Shown here: positions 1 through 9,273 of the stretch, piece after piece
Layout of the letters: each line of letters opens with the position of its first letter
How positions within the stretch are numbered: the stretch's first letter is position 1
Assembly (NCBI GenBank): GCA_031366005.1
Contig: JANLZB010000074.1
Location: 1-52,886 of the forward strand
DNA: 52,886 nucleotides
Direction: 5' to 3'
Origin: JANLUX01 sp031366005
GTDB lineage: Bacteria; Bacteroidota; Bacteroidia; AKYH767-A; OLB10
Translations under genes and position numbers: made by a program
Notes under the pieces: model-generated
What the model was told of the DNA's origin: nothing
What the model saw: only the letters and a program-made list of their open reading frames with translations
Databases searched by the model: none

Positions 1-820
1 GTTTTAAATTTTGTAATTCCTGTTCAAGGTTTTCCAGCTCTTGTACAAATTCATTTTTACTGTTGCCTTGTTCTTCTTCGCGTTGATTAAGTGTTGTTAA
101 TCGCTCGCTATATGACTTTAAACTAAAAAGTGCAAGAGCAGTGCTGATTGTTTTGTATTCTTCTTTAATACGATAATATTTATCTGTTTTCTTAGCCTGC
201 GATTCTAATTGCTTCAGACTTTTTTCAATCTCAAACAGCAAATCGTTTACACGATTAAGGTCAGTGTCTGTTTCTTCTAACTTCTGAAAAGTTTGTTTTT
301 TACGGATTTTATATTTCGTGATTCCTGCTGCTTCTTCAAGTAATGTCTTAATAGTATTGTTCCTGTCTTTTAAAATATCATCTACCATATTTAATTCTAT
401 GATGGCATAAGAATCAGAACCAATACCTGTATCGAGAAACAAATCATTAATGTCTTTTAACCTGCATGCAACTCCATTCAACAGGTATTCGCTTTCTCCT
501 GTTCTGAACAATCTGCGTGTGATGCAAACAGAAGTATATTCAGTCGGAAGAATTTGTTTATTGTTTTCAAAAGTCAAACTCACTTCAGCAAGGTTGGCAG
601 CTTTGCGAGTTTTGGTTCCGTTGAAAATAATGTTCTCCATTTTTTCAGAACGCAGCATCCTGGTTTTCTGTTCACCTAAAACCCAACGCATGGCATCCAC
701 CACATTTGATTTTCCTGAACCGTTTGGTCCCACAATGGAAGTAACACCCTGATCGAAATGAATGGTAACCTTATCACCAAAACTTTTAAATCCTTTAATC
801 TCTAATGACTTTAATCTCAT
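1..820 (-). CDS. smc: Chromosome segregation protein SMC, N-terminal part (cut by window edge)
   Basis: This is the ATPase that organises and compacts chromosomes as a ring-shaped dimer with ScpA/ScpB. The start is the ATG at 820 and the reading frame stays open to the window edge, giving about 273 residues. The protein begins MRLKSLEIKGFKSFGDK, the typical SMC opening. It has a Walker A P-loop GPNGSGKS at residues 31-38 and the conserved WVLGEQ and NIIFNG segments behind it. From about residue 165 the sequence turns into Lys/Glu/Leu-rich coiled coil. The hinge, second coiled coil and Walker B half lie outside the window. A TAnnTTTG box at 918-925 on the minus strand is a possible promoter, and a degenerate hairpin repeat lies in the leader. 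The identification is secure. Confidence 0.96.
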   Translation of the reverse strand, partial: MRLKSLEIKGFKSFGDKVTIHFDQGVTSIVGPNGSGKSNVVDAMRWVLGEQKTRMLRSEKMENIIFNGTKTRKAANLAEVSLTFENNKQILPTEYTSVCITRRLFRTGESEYLLNGVACRLKDINDLFLDTGIGSDSYAIIELNMVDDILKDRNNTIKTLLEEAAGITKYKIRKKQTFQKLEETDTDLNRVNDLLFEIEKSLKQLESQAKKTDKYYRIKEEYKTISTALALFSLKSYSERLTTLNQREEEQGNSKNEFVQELENLEQELQNLK

Positions 821-838
821 GATAGTTTGATATTGACT

Positions 839-900
839 GTCATTGTCAAACGATTTTACGTAAGAAGCAATCTGCTACTTTGAACAGATTCCGCAATGAC
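839..900. repeat. Degenerate copy of a dispersed hairpin repeat
   Basis: Parts of the longer hairpin at 18789-18851 recur here: GTCATTG at 839-845, GAAGCAATCTG at 864-874, and the opposing arm CAGATTCCGCAATGAC at 885-900. The left arm is interrupted by about 18 unrelated bases, so this is a decayed copy. It lies between the divergent smc and the gene at 1003, in the likely smc leader. Confidence 0.6.
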
Positions 901-917
901 GGGTAATTTAATTTGAG

Positions 918-925
918 CAAAAATA
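918..925 (-). promoter_or_regulatory. Possible smc promoter (-7 box)
   Basis: On the minus strand this reads TATTTTTG, matching the Bacteroidota -7 consensus TAnnTTTG. It is about 98 bases upstream of the smc start. No clear TTG -33 element is seen at the expected distance, so the call is tentative. Confidence 0.3.
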
Positions 926-1002
926 AAAATAAGGTAGCGGTTAAAATTTATTTATAAACCTATTGTTGAAAAAATAGTTACTTTTCGCACCTCATTCAGC
1001 AC

Positions 1003-1380
1003 ATGGAATTCAAAACCCTGTTTTATGTTATTGCAATTATTGCATGGCTTGTATTTAAGTTTCTTGAAAAACAAAAAAGTCTGCTAAAAAAAATTGCTCA
1101 AGCAATAGAGCCACCTGTTTCACCTATTAATCCAAGTCCGGCTGTCCCTGTTTCTATAAAACAAAAGAGATTACCGTTAGTAAAAAAAGCAGTTTCATCA
1201 ATTCCCGTTAATAAAACGGTTGCAACGGGTTCAAAAAAAATAATGGAGTTAAAACAACAGCCATTCAATGCACAACAATCTGAGGTTTCTGAATCACCTT
1301 CCTTAATTGATGAAATAAGAGGTGGAAATGTGGATTGGCGTAAGGCAATTTTACTCTCTGAAATCCTCAGACCTGTATAG
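1003..1380 (+). CDS. Small membrane-anchored hypothetical protein
   Basis: The product is 125 residues and I cannot assign a function. Residues 5-18 form a hydrophobic N-terminal helix (LFYVIAIIAWLVFK), followed by a Lys/Pro/Val-rich linker of low complexity. The C-terminus has a compact motif, DWRKAILLSEILRPV. I recall similar short endings (Arg-Lys-Ala ... Ser-Glu-Ile-Leu) in other Bacteroidota hypotheticals of this size. The layout suggests a single-pass inner-membrane protein with a disordered linker and a short conserved tail. The gene is divergent from smc and ends about 140 bases before the TonB-dependent receptor. The start ATG at 1003 fits the hydrophobic N-terminus. Confidence 0.7.
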   Translation: MEFKTLFYVIAIIAWLVFKFLEKQKSLLKKIAQAIEPPVSPINPSPAVPVSIKQKRLPLVKKAVSSIPVNKTVATGSKKIMELKQQPFNAQQSEVSESPSLIDEIRGGNVDWRKAILLSEILRPV

Positions 1381-1428
1381 TTATGCAAAAAGTTGTCTGG
1401 TCACATTTCAGTAAAAAAGAAAAATGCA

Positions 1429-1461
1429 TTTGGAAATTCAAATCAAAGTTTTCTATTTTTA
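1429..1461 (+). promoter_or_regulatory. Promoter for the TonB-receptor/surface-protein operon
   Basis: TTTG at 1429-1432 and TATTTTTA at 1454-1461 are separated by 21 bases, close to the Bacteroidota -33/-7 arrangement (TTTG, then TAnnTTTG). The -7 box has A instead of G at its last base. The start codon of the receptor follows 56 bases later. Confidence 0.45.
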
Positions 1462-1517
1462 CCCACCTGATAAAAATTAACAGAATATTAACACAGTAGT
1501 CACAATAAAATACACCT

Positions 1518-4500
1518 ATGATAAAAAACATCTACGTAACATGTGCGTTTTTTCTTTTTGTATGCTTAGGGGCATACGCGCAAACAGGAGCTATTAAAGG
1601 AAAAATTATTGACAAAGCCACCAAGGAACCCATTCCTTTCGCAACAGTAGTTGCTGAGTCAGAAGGGCAACAAAAGGGAGGCGCCCAATCGGATTTTGAC
1701 GGTGTGTTTACAATCAAGCCTTTGCAGGCAGGTAAATACACAGTTAAAGTAAAATTTATTGGTTATAATGATATCGTAGTAAACGATGTGCTGGTATCAG
1801 TTGACAAAAACACTTTTCAGGACCTTGCTTTATCCAAACAGGCAGTTGATCTTAAACCGGTAGAAGTGATAGAGTATAAAGTTCCTTTAATTGACAAAGG
1901 AAATGTGTCAACCGGTGGAACAATAACCCGCGAAGAGATTGAAGCTGCTCCCACACGCGATGTTCGATCAGTTGCTGCTACTACTGCAGGAGTACTTCAG
2001 CAGGATGAAGGTGATGATGTGAATGTGAGAGGTTCACGCGCTGATGCTACCGATTATTATATTGATGGTGTCCGTGTTCGTTATAATGCTAATTCGCCTG
2101 TACGCGTAGCCCAGGCGGGTGTGGACCAAGTTACTGTAGTTACAGGAGGCTTGCCTGCACAATATGGAGATGCTACTGGTGGTGTAATCAGTATAACTAC
2201 ACGGGGACCTTCTCAGCAATTTGCAGGTGGGGTTGAATACGTGACTTCCGAGCTTTTTGATAAATACGGTTATAATCTGGCGTCCATAAACTTATCAGGT
2301 CCTATTCTTGGTAAAAAGCAATCTGATGGCAGTAAACGTACTTTGCTTGGATTCTTTGTAAGCGGTGAATTGCAGCTTGATAAAGATCCTAATCCATCTG
2401 CTATTAAACTTCACAGACTCAAAAGCGATTTGTATGAAGATTTAAAAACCCATCCGATAGTTCCTAGTTTTAATGATCCCACGGCTACCGGTGCTGGTGC
2501 TTATGGTTTTACTTCCAAGCCTGAATACTATCATGCTGATGCATTTGAAGAATCAAAGGTTAGGAATAACGTAGCGCAAAAGGGATATAGGTTTACTGCA
2601 AAATTTGACTACCAGCCAATAGCTAATACTACTTTTACATTTGGTGGTAATTACGATTATAACGGAAGAAAATCTTTTGACGCTGATTTTGACCCTAATT
2701 TTTACTTACGCAGATCAATGTATAATTTTGAAGAAAATCCATTAATCACTGAAAGCAATTACAGACTATTTGCAAGGGTTACTCAAAAGGTAGGTTCCAC
2801 TTTTAGCAGCGGGAGTGAGGAATCCAAATCTGCTTCATTAATTAAAAACGTTTACATCAGTTTACAGGGTGAATTCACAAAATCACAGGTAATCAGTCAG
2901 GATCCGGAATTAAAAGATAACCTTACTGCTTATGGGTATGTGGGCAAATTTGATAATAACAGAACCAGACGTTATCGCCAGGATGCAGGTGATACATTAA
3001 GACAAACGGGTTATAACAATTCTTTTTCCTTTACGCCAAGTGATGAAAACCCCTATACGGCAAATTATACTTCCACTGCTGCGCAATATTTTACTTCTTT
3101 TTATCAATCCAGTATTTTAAATGGTGTTTATACTCCAACTCAATTAGCGACTTATGGTTTAACAGGAGAAAATTCTGTAAATGACCTGTCGGTTTATCAG
3201 GGGGCAGGAGGATTGCGCAATGGTGATGCTCCAAGTACTGTTTGGAGTATGTGGGACAATATTGGCAATCCACGTAATACTTACCGTAATGATAACTCTG
3301 AAAGTTATCGCATTACATTAAGTGGAAATGCAGACATTAAAAATCATGCTATTTCCCTTGGATTTGAATTTGAGCAAGTAACCGACAAAAGTTATTTAAT
3401 CGGACCACGGGGTATATGGACACTTGCTCGCCAGCTTTCCAACAGTAATTTTATTGCTATTGATAACAGTCGTGATTCCAGTTTTACTCAAGGATCTAAT
3501 GGTGAAACCTATGTAAATTATCAATCTGGTTACTCACCTTCAACTCTTGAAGGAGAAACTGTTGATGGATTTTATGAAAAAATACGCAGAAGTCTGGGAG
3601 TATCAAATTATGACTATGTAAATATAGATGCTTTAACACCTGATCAACTTTCTCTCTCTTTCTTTAATGCTGATGAGTTGGTGATAAATAATTATGTAAC
3701 CTGGTATTATGGATATGATTACACCGGTAAAAAGTTTTCGGGCAATCCAACGTTCAAAGATTTCTTTACTAAAAAACAAAATGGTATCTACACCCGTGAG
3801 ATTGGCGCATTTCAACCAGTGTATATGGCTGGATATATCCAGGACAAATTTGCTATTGACAATTTAAATTTTAATATAGGAGTAAGGGTGGATCGTTTTG
3901 ATGCAAACCAAAAACAACTCAAGGACAAGTATCTTATGAGTGAAGCATACACTGTAGGTAATCTTCCGGGTGGAATACAAAACAAACCCGATAATATAGG
4001 AGATGGATATGTTCCTTACCTTGCTACAGAAGGAGATTATACTTCAATAATCGGATACAGGAATGGTGATGTATGGTATGACAAGGAAGGCAGAATAGTA
4101 TCCAATCCTGATTTTATTGCTTCACAAAGTACATCAGGTAGAATTTTTGCAGCCGCTGTCAATGATAATGCAGCTAACATCTTTGCTACTAAAGATTGGG
4201 AAATTGACAAAGTTTTTGAAGACTATAAGCCGCAATACAGTATAATGCCACGTGTTGCATTTTCTTTTCCTATCAGCGATCAGGCTTTATTCTTCGCTCA
4301 CTATGATGTTCTAACCCAAAGGCCAGCCAGTAATTTACGTTTGGATCCATTAGACTTCCTGATACTTCAGCAAAGTGCACCTATTGTTAATAATGGAGCA
4401 TTGAAGCCAGAGAAAACCACTGATTATGAAATAGGATTTAAACAAACATTAAGCAAGAGCTCTGCTTTAACCATTTCTGCATTTTACAGAGAAATGAAAA

Positions 4501-5297
4501 ATAATGTTCAATTAAGAAACCTTGGCTTTGCATATCCTTACGGATACACTACATATGACAATATTGATTTTGGTACAGTTAAAGGTTTGTCACTTACATA
4601 CGATATGCGCAGAACAGGAAATCTAAGATTGAGTGCAAGTTACACCTTACAATTTGCTGATGGTACTGGTTCTGGAGCAAATGATAATCTTGAGTTAACG
4701 CAAACAAATCAGCCGGATATAAGAATAATCTTTCCGTTGAACTTTGATCAGCGTCATAATTTTGTTGCATCTGTAGATTACAGATACGAAGACGGCTCAA
4801 ATTATAATGGACCAATATTATTTGGGAAACAGTTTTTTGCAAATGTTGGTGCTAATTTTACCTTTAAGGTTAATTCAGGAACTCCTTACACAAGTCAGGC
4901 TCGTCCCACTCCGGAAGCAAATGCAATCGGCTGGCAAAGTAATGGACAACGTTCAGTAGAAGGTGGTTTGAATGGAGCTCGTAATCCTTGGCAGTTCAGA
5001 GCTGATTTGAAAATAAATAAAACGATTGAAGTAAAAGTAGGAAGCAAAAAAACTGCCGATATAGAAGTTTATTTGCAGATTCAAAATCTGTTTAACACCA
5101 AAAATGTAGTGAATGTGTATCGCGTTACAGGTAATCCTGATGATGATGGTTATATTCAATCTTTAGAAGGTCAGCAATATGCTAATGCACAAACGGACCC
5201 GCAGGCCTTTATCGATCAATACAATATTAAAGTTTTGAACCCAAACAATTACAGTATTCCCCGCAGAACAAGAATCGGGATTGCGTTCAATTTCTAA
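1518..5297 (+). CDS. TonB-dependent receptor with carboxypeptidase-like regulatory domain
   Basis: This is a 1259-residue outer-membrane receptor. It has a signal peptide ending near residue 21 (GAYAQ). A CarboxypepD_reg-like beta-sandwich follows at about residues 25-110, with the typical GKIIDKATKEPIPFATV opening. The plug domain lies at about residues 135-235 (NVRGSRADATDYYIDG, then QYGDATGGVISITT). A long beta-barrel runs to the terminal aromatic residue (GIAFNF). It is followed after 26 bases by the large surface protein and then a PorV/PorQ-like barrel, so the three are probably one transcript. There is no SusD partner, so the substrate is unlikely to be a classical Sus-type glycan. The large insert-rich barrel and the partners suggest a receptor docked to a surface protein, but the substrate cannot be read from the sequence. 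Energy would come from an ExbBD-TonB system such as the one at 14146-16195. Confidence 0.92.
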   Translation: MIKNIYVTCAFFLFVCLGAYAQTGAIKGKIIDKATKEPIPFATVVAESEGQQKGGAQSDFDGVFTIKPLQAGKYTVKVKFIGYNDIVVNDVLVSVDKNTFQDLALSKQAVDLKPVEVIEYKVPLIDKGNVSTGGTITREEIEAAPTRDVRSVAATTAGVLQQDEGDDVNVRGSRADATDYYIDGVRVRYNANSPVRVAQAGVDQVTVVTGGLPAQYGDATGGVISITTRGPSQQFAGGVEYVTSELFDKYGYNLASINLSGPILGKKQSDGSKRTLLGFFVSGELQLDKDPNPSAIKLHRLKSDLYEDLKTHPIVPSFNDPTATGAGAYGFTSKPEYYHADAFEESKVRNNVAQKGYRFTAKFDYQPIANTTFTFGGNYDYNGRKSFDADFDPNFYLRRSMYNFEENPLITESNYRLFARVTQKVGSTFSSGSEESKSASLIKNVYISLQGEFTKSQVISQDPELKDNLTAYGYVGKFDNNRTRRYRQDAGDTLRQTGYNNSFSFTPSDENPYTANYTSTAAQYFTSFYQSSILNGVYTPTQLATYGLTGENSVNDLSVYQGAGGLRNGDAPSTVWSMWDNIGNPRNTYRNDNSESYRITLSGNADIKNHAISLGFEFEQVTDKSYLIGPRGIWTLARQLSNSNFIAIDNSRDSSFTQGSNGETYVNYQSGYSPSTLEGETVDGFYEKIRRSLGVSNYDYVNIDALTPDQLSLSFFNADELVINNYVTWYYGYDYTGKKFSGNPTFKDFFTKKQNGIYTREIGAFQPVYMAGYIQDKFAIDNLNFNIGVRVDRFDANQKQLKDKYLMSEAYTVGNLPGGIQNKPDNIGDGYVPYLATEGDYTSIIGYRNGDVWYDKEGRIVSNPDFIASQSTSGRIFAAAVNDNAANIFATKDWEIDKVFEDYKPQYSIMPRVAFSFPISDQALFFAHYDVLTQRPASNLRLDPLDFLILQQSAPIVNNGALKPEKTTDYEIGFKQTLSKSSALTISAFYREMKNNVQLRNLGFAYPYGYTTYDNIDFGTVKGLSLTYDMRRTGNLRLSASYTLQFADGTGSGANDNLELTQTNQPDIRIIFPLNFDQRHNFVASVDYRYEDGSNYNGPILFGKQFFANVGANFTFKVNSGTPYTSQARPTPEANAIGWQSNGQRSVEGGLNGARNPWQFRADLKINKTIEVKVGSKKTADIEVYLQIQNLFNTKNVVNVYRVTGNPDDDGYIQSLEGQQYANAQTDPQAFIDQYNIKVLNPNNYSIPRRTRIGIAFNF

Positions 5298-5323
5298 TTT
5301 GAATAATTAAAGAAACTACAACA

Positions 5324-8300
5324 ATGACAAACTATAAAATTATTCTTCTTACAGGCATCCTGCTGACTTCAGGTTTTGCCCATGCTGATAAAATCAAAGG
5401 TATGCGTTCAAGCGCACCATATAGTCAGCCAAATAAAATAACTACAGGAAATTGTCCTAACACTACTGCACAGTTTGACCTGCGAGTTAATAATGTGCGT
5501 GCCCGCATTTTAACAGGTGGTGATATGTGGTGGGATCCCATTGGTCAGGTTAATTATTATGAAGTTCCAATTGGCAGTAATAAAAATTCTCTTTACACAG
5601 GAGCTATCTGGATTGGGGGATTTGATGGTTCGGGAGCATTAAAAATAGCCGCCCAAACCTACCGTCAGCAAGGGTCAAATGATATGTGGGCTGGTCCTAT
5701 TAGCAAGGATCCGGTTAATGGAACTACACGCATTTCGGATACCCGTTGCGCTGAGTTTGACAGATTTTGGTACATCTCAAAAGCTGAAGTAGAGAATTTT
5801 GTAAATACAGGCGAAGTAACTGATGTGATTAAAGAATGGCCGGGTAATGGTAATGTTGCCAACAATGAGCTTCCATTACTCGCTCCTTTTTTTGATGCCA
5901 ATAATGATGGAGTTTATGATTATACTACAGGAGATTATCCCAATTACAATTTAAGCGGAAATTATGCTATTGATAACACAACAGGTGTTCCGATATGCAA
6001 CGATTATTTATTTGGTGATAATACATTATGGTGGGTATTTAATGATGTTGGAAATACACATACCGAAACCAACAGTGATCCAATCGGAATAGAAATAAGG
6101 GCACAGGCTTTTGCCTTCAGAACGGCTGATGAAATTAATAATATGACTTTTTATAAATACCAGATTATTAACCGGTCCTCAGAAACTTTAAACCAAACTT
6201 ATATGGGTCAATGGGCTGATCCTGATCTTGGTGATGCCACTGATGATTATGTTGGATGTGATGTTAGTTTAGGTCTTGGATTTGTTTATAACAGCGATGC
6301 CGAAGATGATGCAAGTGCGGGGGGATATGGTTTAAATCCTCCGGCTTTGGGTATTGATTTCTTCCAGGGACCTTTGGCTGATCCTAATGACCTTGTTGAC
6401 AATGATCTGGATTCTATTTATGATGAACCAGGCGAGCAAATCATCATGTCAAAGTTTGTATATTATAAAAATACAAATAATACTCCTGACGGAAACCCTG
6501 CAGTTACAGATGATTATTACCAGTATTTATCAGGTAAATGGTTAGATGGAGTATTGATTACTCATGGTCATGAAGGTCGCACGCCAGGTGATCTGCCCTG
6601 TAATTATATGTTTCCGGGTACTACTGATCCGGCTTTCACAGATGATTGGACCATGTCATCTGCAGGTATTCAGGGAAATGATATGCGGTTTTTAGAGTCT
6701 GCGGGTACATTTACACTTGGGCCAGGTGCTGTTAACTATGTTACAACAGGAGTTGTGTGGGCACGTACTTCCAACGGTGGACCATTAGCATCCGTAAATC
6801 TTATCAAGCTTGCGGATCGTAAAGCTCAGGCATTGTTTGATAACTGCTTTAAAGTATTGGACGGTCCCGATGCACCGGATTTGGCAATTCGTGAAATGGA
6901 TAAACAACTTATTTTAAGTCTGGAAAACACAAAAGGACCTAAAGTTGAAAATTATTTTGAAGTTGATCCGGTTATACCCACTCAGGTTCCTGGTGATACA
7001 GGTGGGTTTATTACATTAACTGATGCTGAACGTTCCTATAAATTCGAGGGGTATAAAGTTTACCAGATAAAAGATAAAACAGTAGGTGCTAATGACCTCA
7101 CGGATGTTTCAAAAGCCAAGCTAATTCAGCAGATTGATATTCAGAATGATATTATTGAGATTGTTAATTTTAATTTTGATAATGCACTAAACGTATGGAC
7201 TCCTGTTAAAGTAACAGATAATGTAAACACAGGAATTGTACACACAATAAATCTTACAATTGATTACTTCACGGGTCAGTCATTGATTAATTACAAACCT
7301 TATTATTATATGGTTGTTTCCTATGCATACAATAATTTCCGGCCATTTGATCTAAACAATGCTGCATTCACTCAATCAAAGCCATATGTTCAGGGACGTA
7401 ATAATGTTAAAGTTTATTCCGGCATTCCTCATAAACCATTTCTTAATAATGGCGGAACTGTATTAAACACAACTATTGGCGCAACTCCCGGTTTCATCAC
7501 CAGAATTGAAGGTCAGGGTAATGGAGGAAAAATCCTTGATTTAACGGAGGCAACAATTAATGAAATTCTAACTGATACATTACATCGTGCAAAACATCCT
7601 GTTTACCAGGAAGGACGCGGGCCTGTTCGTTTTACCGTTTATGATCCTTTTAAAGTTGTTGGAGGATCTTATACTATGAAGTTCGATGGAGTAGCCGATA
7701 CCTCAAAATGGAGCATGTTCTTTACAGGAAATCTTTCTGATCTGATTGACAGAAGTGCTTTTGGAATTGGAGTAACTAATGAAGAAATATTTGAAATAAA
7801 AGGTGAAGCGACCGGTTTAACAATTAATGCCTCTAAAGGTGCTGATGCCGGTTATCAAAGATTTCCTTTTAACGGATTTTTAGAAGGAACTAAAACTTAT
7901 TCTGATCCATCAAAGCAGTGGTTGACCGGAGTAGTGGATGATGACAATTTGCATTCATCGGATTGGATAAGAGCCGGTGTTGCCGGTGGAGGAACTGATA
8001 TGCCCGGCAGTGATCCTGCAGAAGTTTACGAAGATGTTATTGGTGGAACATGGGCACCCTTTCTATTAACGGATAAAAATAATTCCGGAAGTCCTAAGTT
8101 TAATAATTCCTTATTATATCCTAGTCCCACTAATCCTGCTACCATCAGTTGGTCCACTTTAAATAGTGTAGATATAGTGATTACCAGAGATAAATCTAAA
8201 TGGTCACGCTCAGTGGTTCTAAAATCAACTGATGTTGCTTCTACAAGTAGTAAGTACAATAAGAGGTTCAGGGCTTCTGTAGATAAAGATGGAATTATAG

Positions 8301-9241
8301 GTAATGGAATTCCTTCTTCTGATCCAAATGATGCTGATTATATTGATTCTTATGGTATGAGTTGGTTTCCTGGTTATGCAATTAACATTGAAACGGGTGA
8401 AAGATTGAACATAGCTTTTGCAGAAGATACCACAATGACTTCGGACAATGGAGATGATATGTTATGGAACCCAACAAGCAGAATCGGAGACAGTAATGGA
8501 GACACTATTTTTGGAGGAAGACATTATATTTATATTTTTAATAAAGTTGATGCTGACTCATTGCCAAATTATGATGGATGTAATAAAATAAATTCATTAA
8601 TCAAGGGAGGATCACAAGGCAATAAAGTAAAAATCTTTAAGAGCTGTATCTGGACTTCATTACCACTTATCAGTGATGATCAATATGCATTTCAGGGAAA
8701 TATGCCTCCAACCGATGTTAAGATCAGATTGCGCATTGCTAAATCTTATGCACCTTTTGTATCGATAGGTGAGACACCTTTGAACAATGGAAATCCTTAT
8801 TATGAATTTACTATTCCTGATGGAATAGCTGCTTCTAAAAATGTGGTAGAGGTTGCAAAATCGGCTTTAGATAACATAAGTGTAGTACCTAATCCATATT
8901 ATGCTTATTCAAGCTATGAAAAAACACGTGAGGATCAGTTGGATAGCCGCATACGTTTTATTAATCTCCCAAGTCATTGTACCATTTCAATATATACTAC
9001 CAATGGAACTTTGATCAGACAATTTAAGCGTGATGTGGCAGAGGATGTTTCGGAAGGTCAGGCATTGACATCGGGACAGGATTATAATTTATCTTCTACT
9101 TTGGATTGGAACCTGAAGAATACAGCTGGTATTCCAATAGCAAGTGGTGTGTATATTGTTCATGTTGACGCAGGAGCTCTTGGTGAAAAAGTTATCAAGT
9201 GGTTTGGTATTATGCGTCCTCTTGATCTTACCTCATTTTAA
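5324..9241 (+). CDS. Very large secreted surface protein with T9SS-like C-terminus
   Basis: The 1305-residue product has a signal peptide (MTNYKIILLTGILLTSGFAHA). The N-terminal region contains a Trp-rich segment (SLYTGAIWIGGFDGSG, then NDMWAGPI), and Asp/Asn-rich loops of the calcium-binding kind are scattered through it. The last 110 residues resemble a FlgD/T9SS-like C-terminal domain: a VVPNPYYAYSSYE start, a central GTLIRQF strand and a SGVYIVHV strand, ending in KVIKWFGIMRPLDLTSF. I recall that ending as strongly conserved in a Bacteroidota family of very large proteins. It departs from the canonical type A sorting signal. The gene sits 26 bases after the receptor and 32 bases before a PorV/PorQ-like gene. 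PorV is known to hand T9SS cargo from the translocon to the cell surface, which suggests this protein is cargo exposed beside the receptor. Its molecular activity is unknown. Confidence 0.8.
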   Translation: MTNYKIILLTGILLTSGFAHADKIKGMRSSAPYSQPNKITTGNCPNTTAQFDLRVNNVRARILTGGDMWWDPIGQVNYYEVPIGSNKNSLYTGAIWIGGFDGSGALKIAAQTYRQQGSNDMWAGPISKDPVNGTTRISDTRCAEFDRFWYISKAEVENFVNTGEVTDVIKEWPGNGNVANNELPLLAPFFDANNDGVYDYTTGDYPNYNLSGNYAIDNTTGVPICNDYLFGDNTLWWVFNDVGNTHTETNSDPIGIEIRAQAFAFRTADEINNMTFYKYQIINRSSETLNQTYMGQWADPDLGDATDDYVGCDVSLGLGFVYNSDAEDDASAGGYGLNPPALGIDFFQGPLADPNDLVDNDLDSIYDEPGEQIIMSKFVYYKNTNNTPDGNPAVTDDYYQYLSGKWLDGVLITHGHEGRTPGDLPCNYMFPGTTDPAFTDDWTMSSAGIQGNDMRFLESAGTFTLGPGAVNYVTTGVVWARTSNGGPLASVNLIKLADRKAQALFDNCFKVLDGPDAPDLAIREMDKQLILSLENTKGPKVENYFEVDPVIPTQVPGDTGGFITLTDAERSYKFEGYKVYQIKDKTVGANDLTDVSKAKLIQQIDIQNDIIEIVNFNFDNALNVWTPVKVTDNVNTGIVHTINLTIDYFTGQSLINYKPYYYMVVSYAYNNFRPFDLNNAAFTQSKPYVQGRNNVKVYSGIPHKPFLNNGGTVLNTTIGATPGFITRIEGQGNGGKILDLTEATINEILTDTLHRAKHPVYQEGRGPVRFTVYDPFKVVGGSYTMKFDGVADTSKWSMFFTGNLSDLIDRSAFGIGVTNEEIFEIKGEATGLTINASKGADAGYQRFPFNGFLEGTKTYSDPSKQWLTGVVDDDNLHSSDWIRAGVAGGGTDMPGSDPAEVYEDVIGGTWAPFLLTDKNNSGSPKFNNSLLYPSPTNPATISWSTLNSVDIVITRDKSKWSRSVVLKSTDVASTSSKYNKRFRASVDKDGIIGNGIPSSDPNDADYIDSYGMSWFPGYAINIETGERLNIAFAEDTTMTSDNGDDMLWNPTSRIGDSNGDTIFGGRHYIYIFNKVDADSLPNYDGCNKINSLIKGGSQGNKVKIFKSCIWTSLPLISDDQYAFQGNMPPTDVKIRLRIAKSYAPFVSIGETPLNNGNPYYEFTIPDGIAASKNVVEVAKSALDNISVVPNPYYAYSSYEKTREDQLDSRIRFINLPSHCTISIYTTNGTLIRQFKRDVAEDVSEGQALTSGQDYNLSSTLDWNLKNTAGIPIASGVYIVHVDAGALGEKVIKWFGIMRPLDLTSF

Positions 9242-9273
9242 ATTGTCTCACCTTATAACTATAAAAAACAAAT

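Noticed and set aside
450..752. Plus-strand open frame of 100 codons at the left edge
   Set aside because: It is antisense to the smc coding region, which has a Walker A motif and a clear start at 820.
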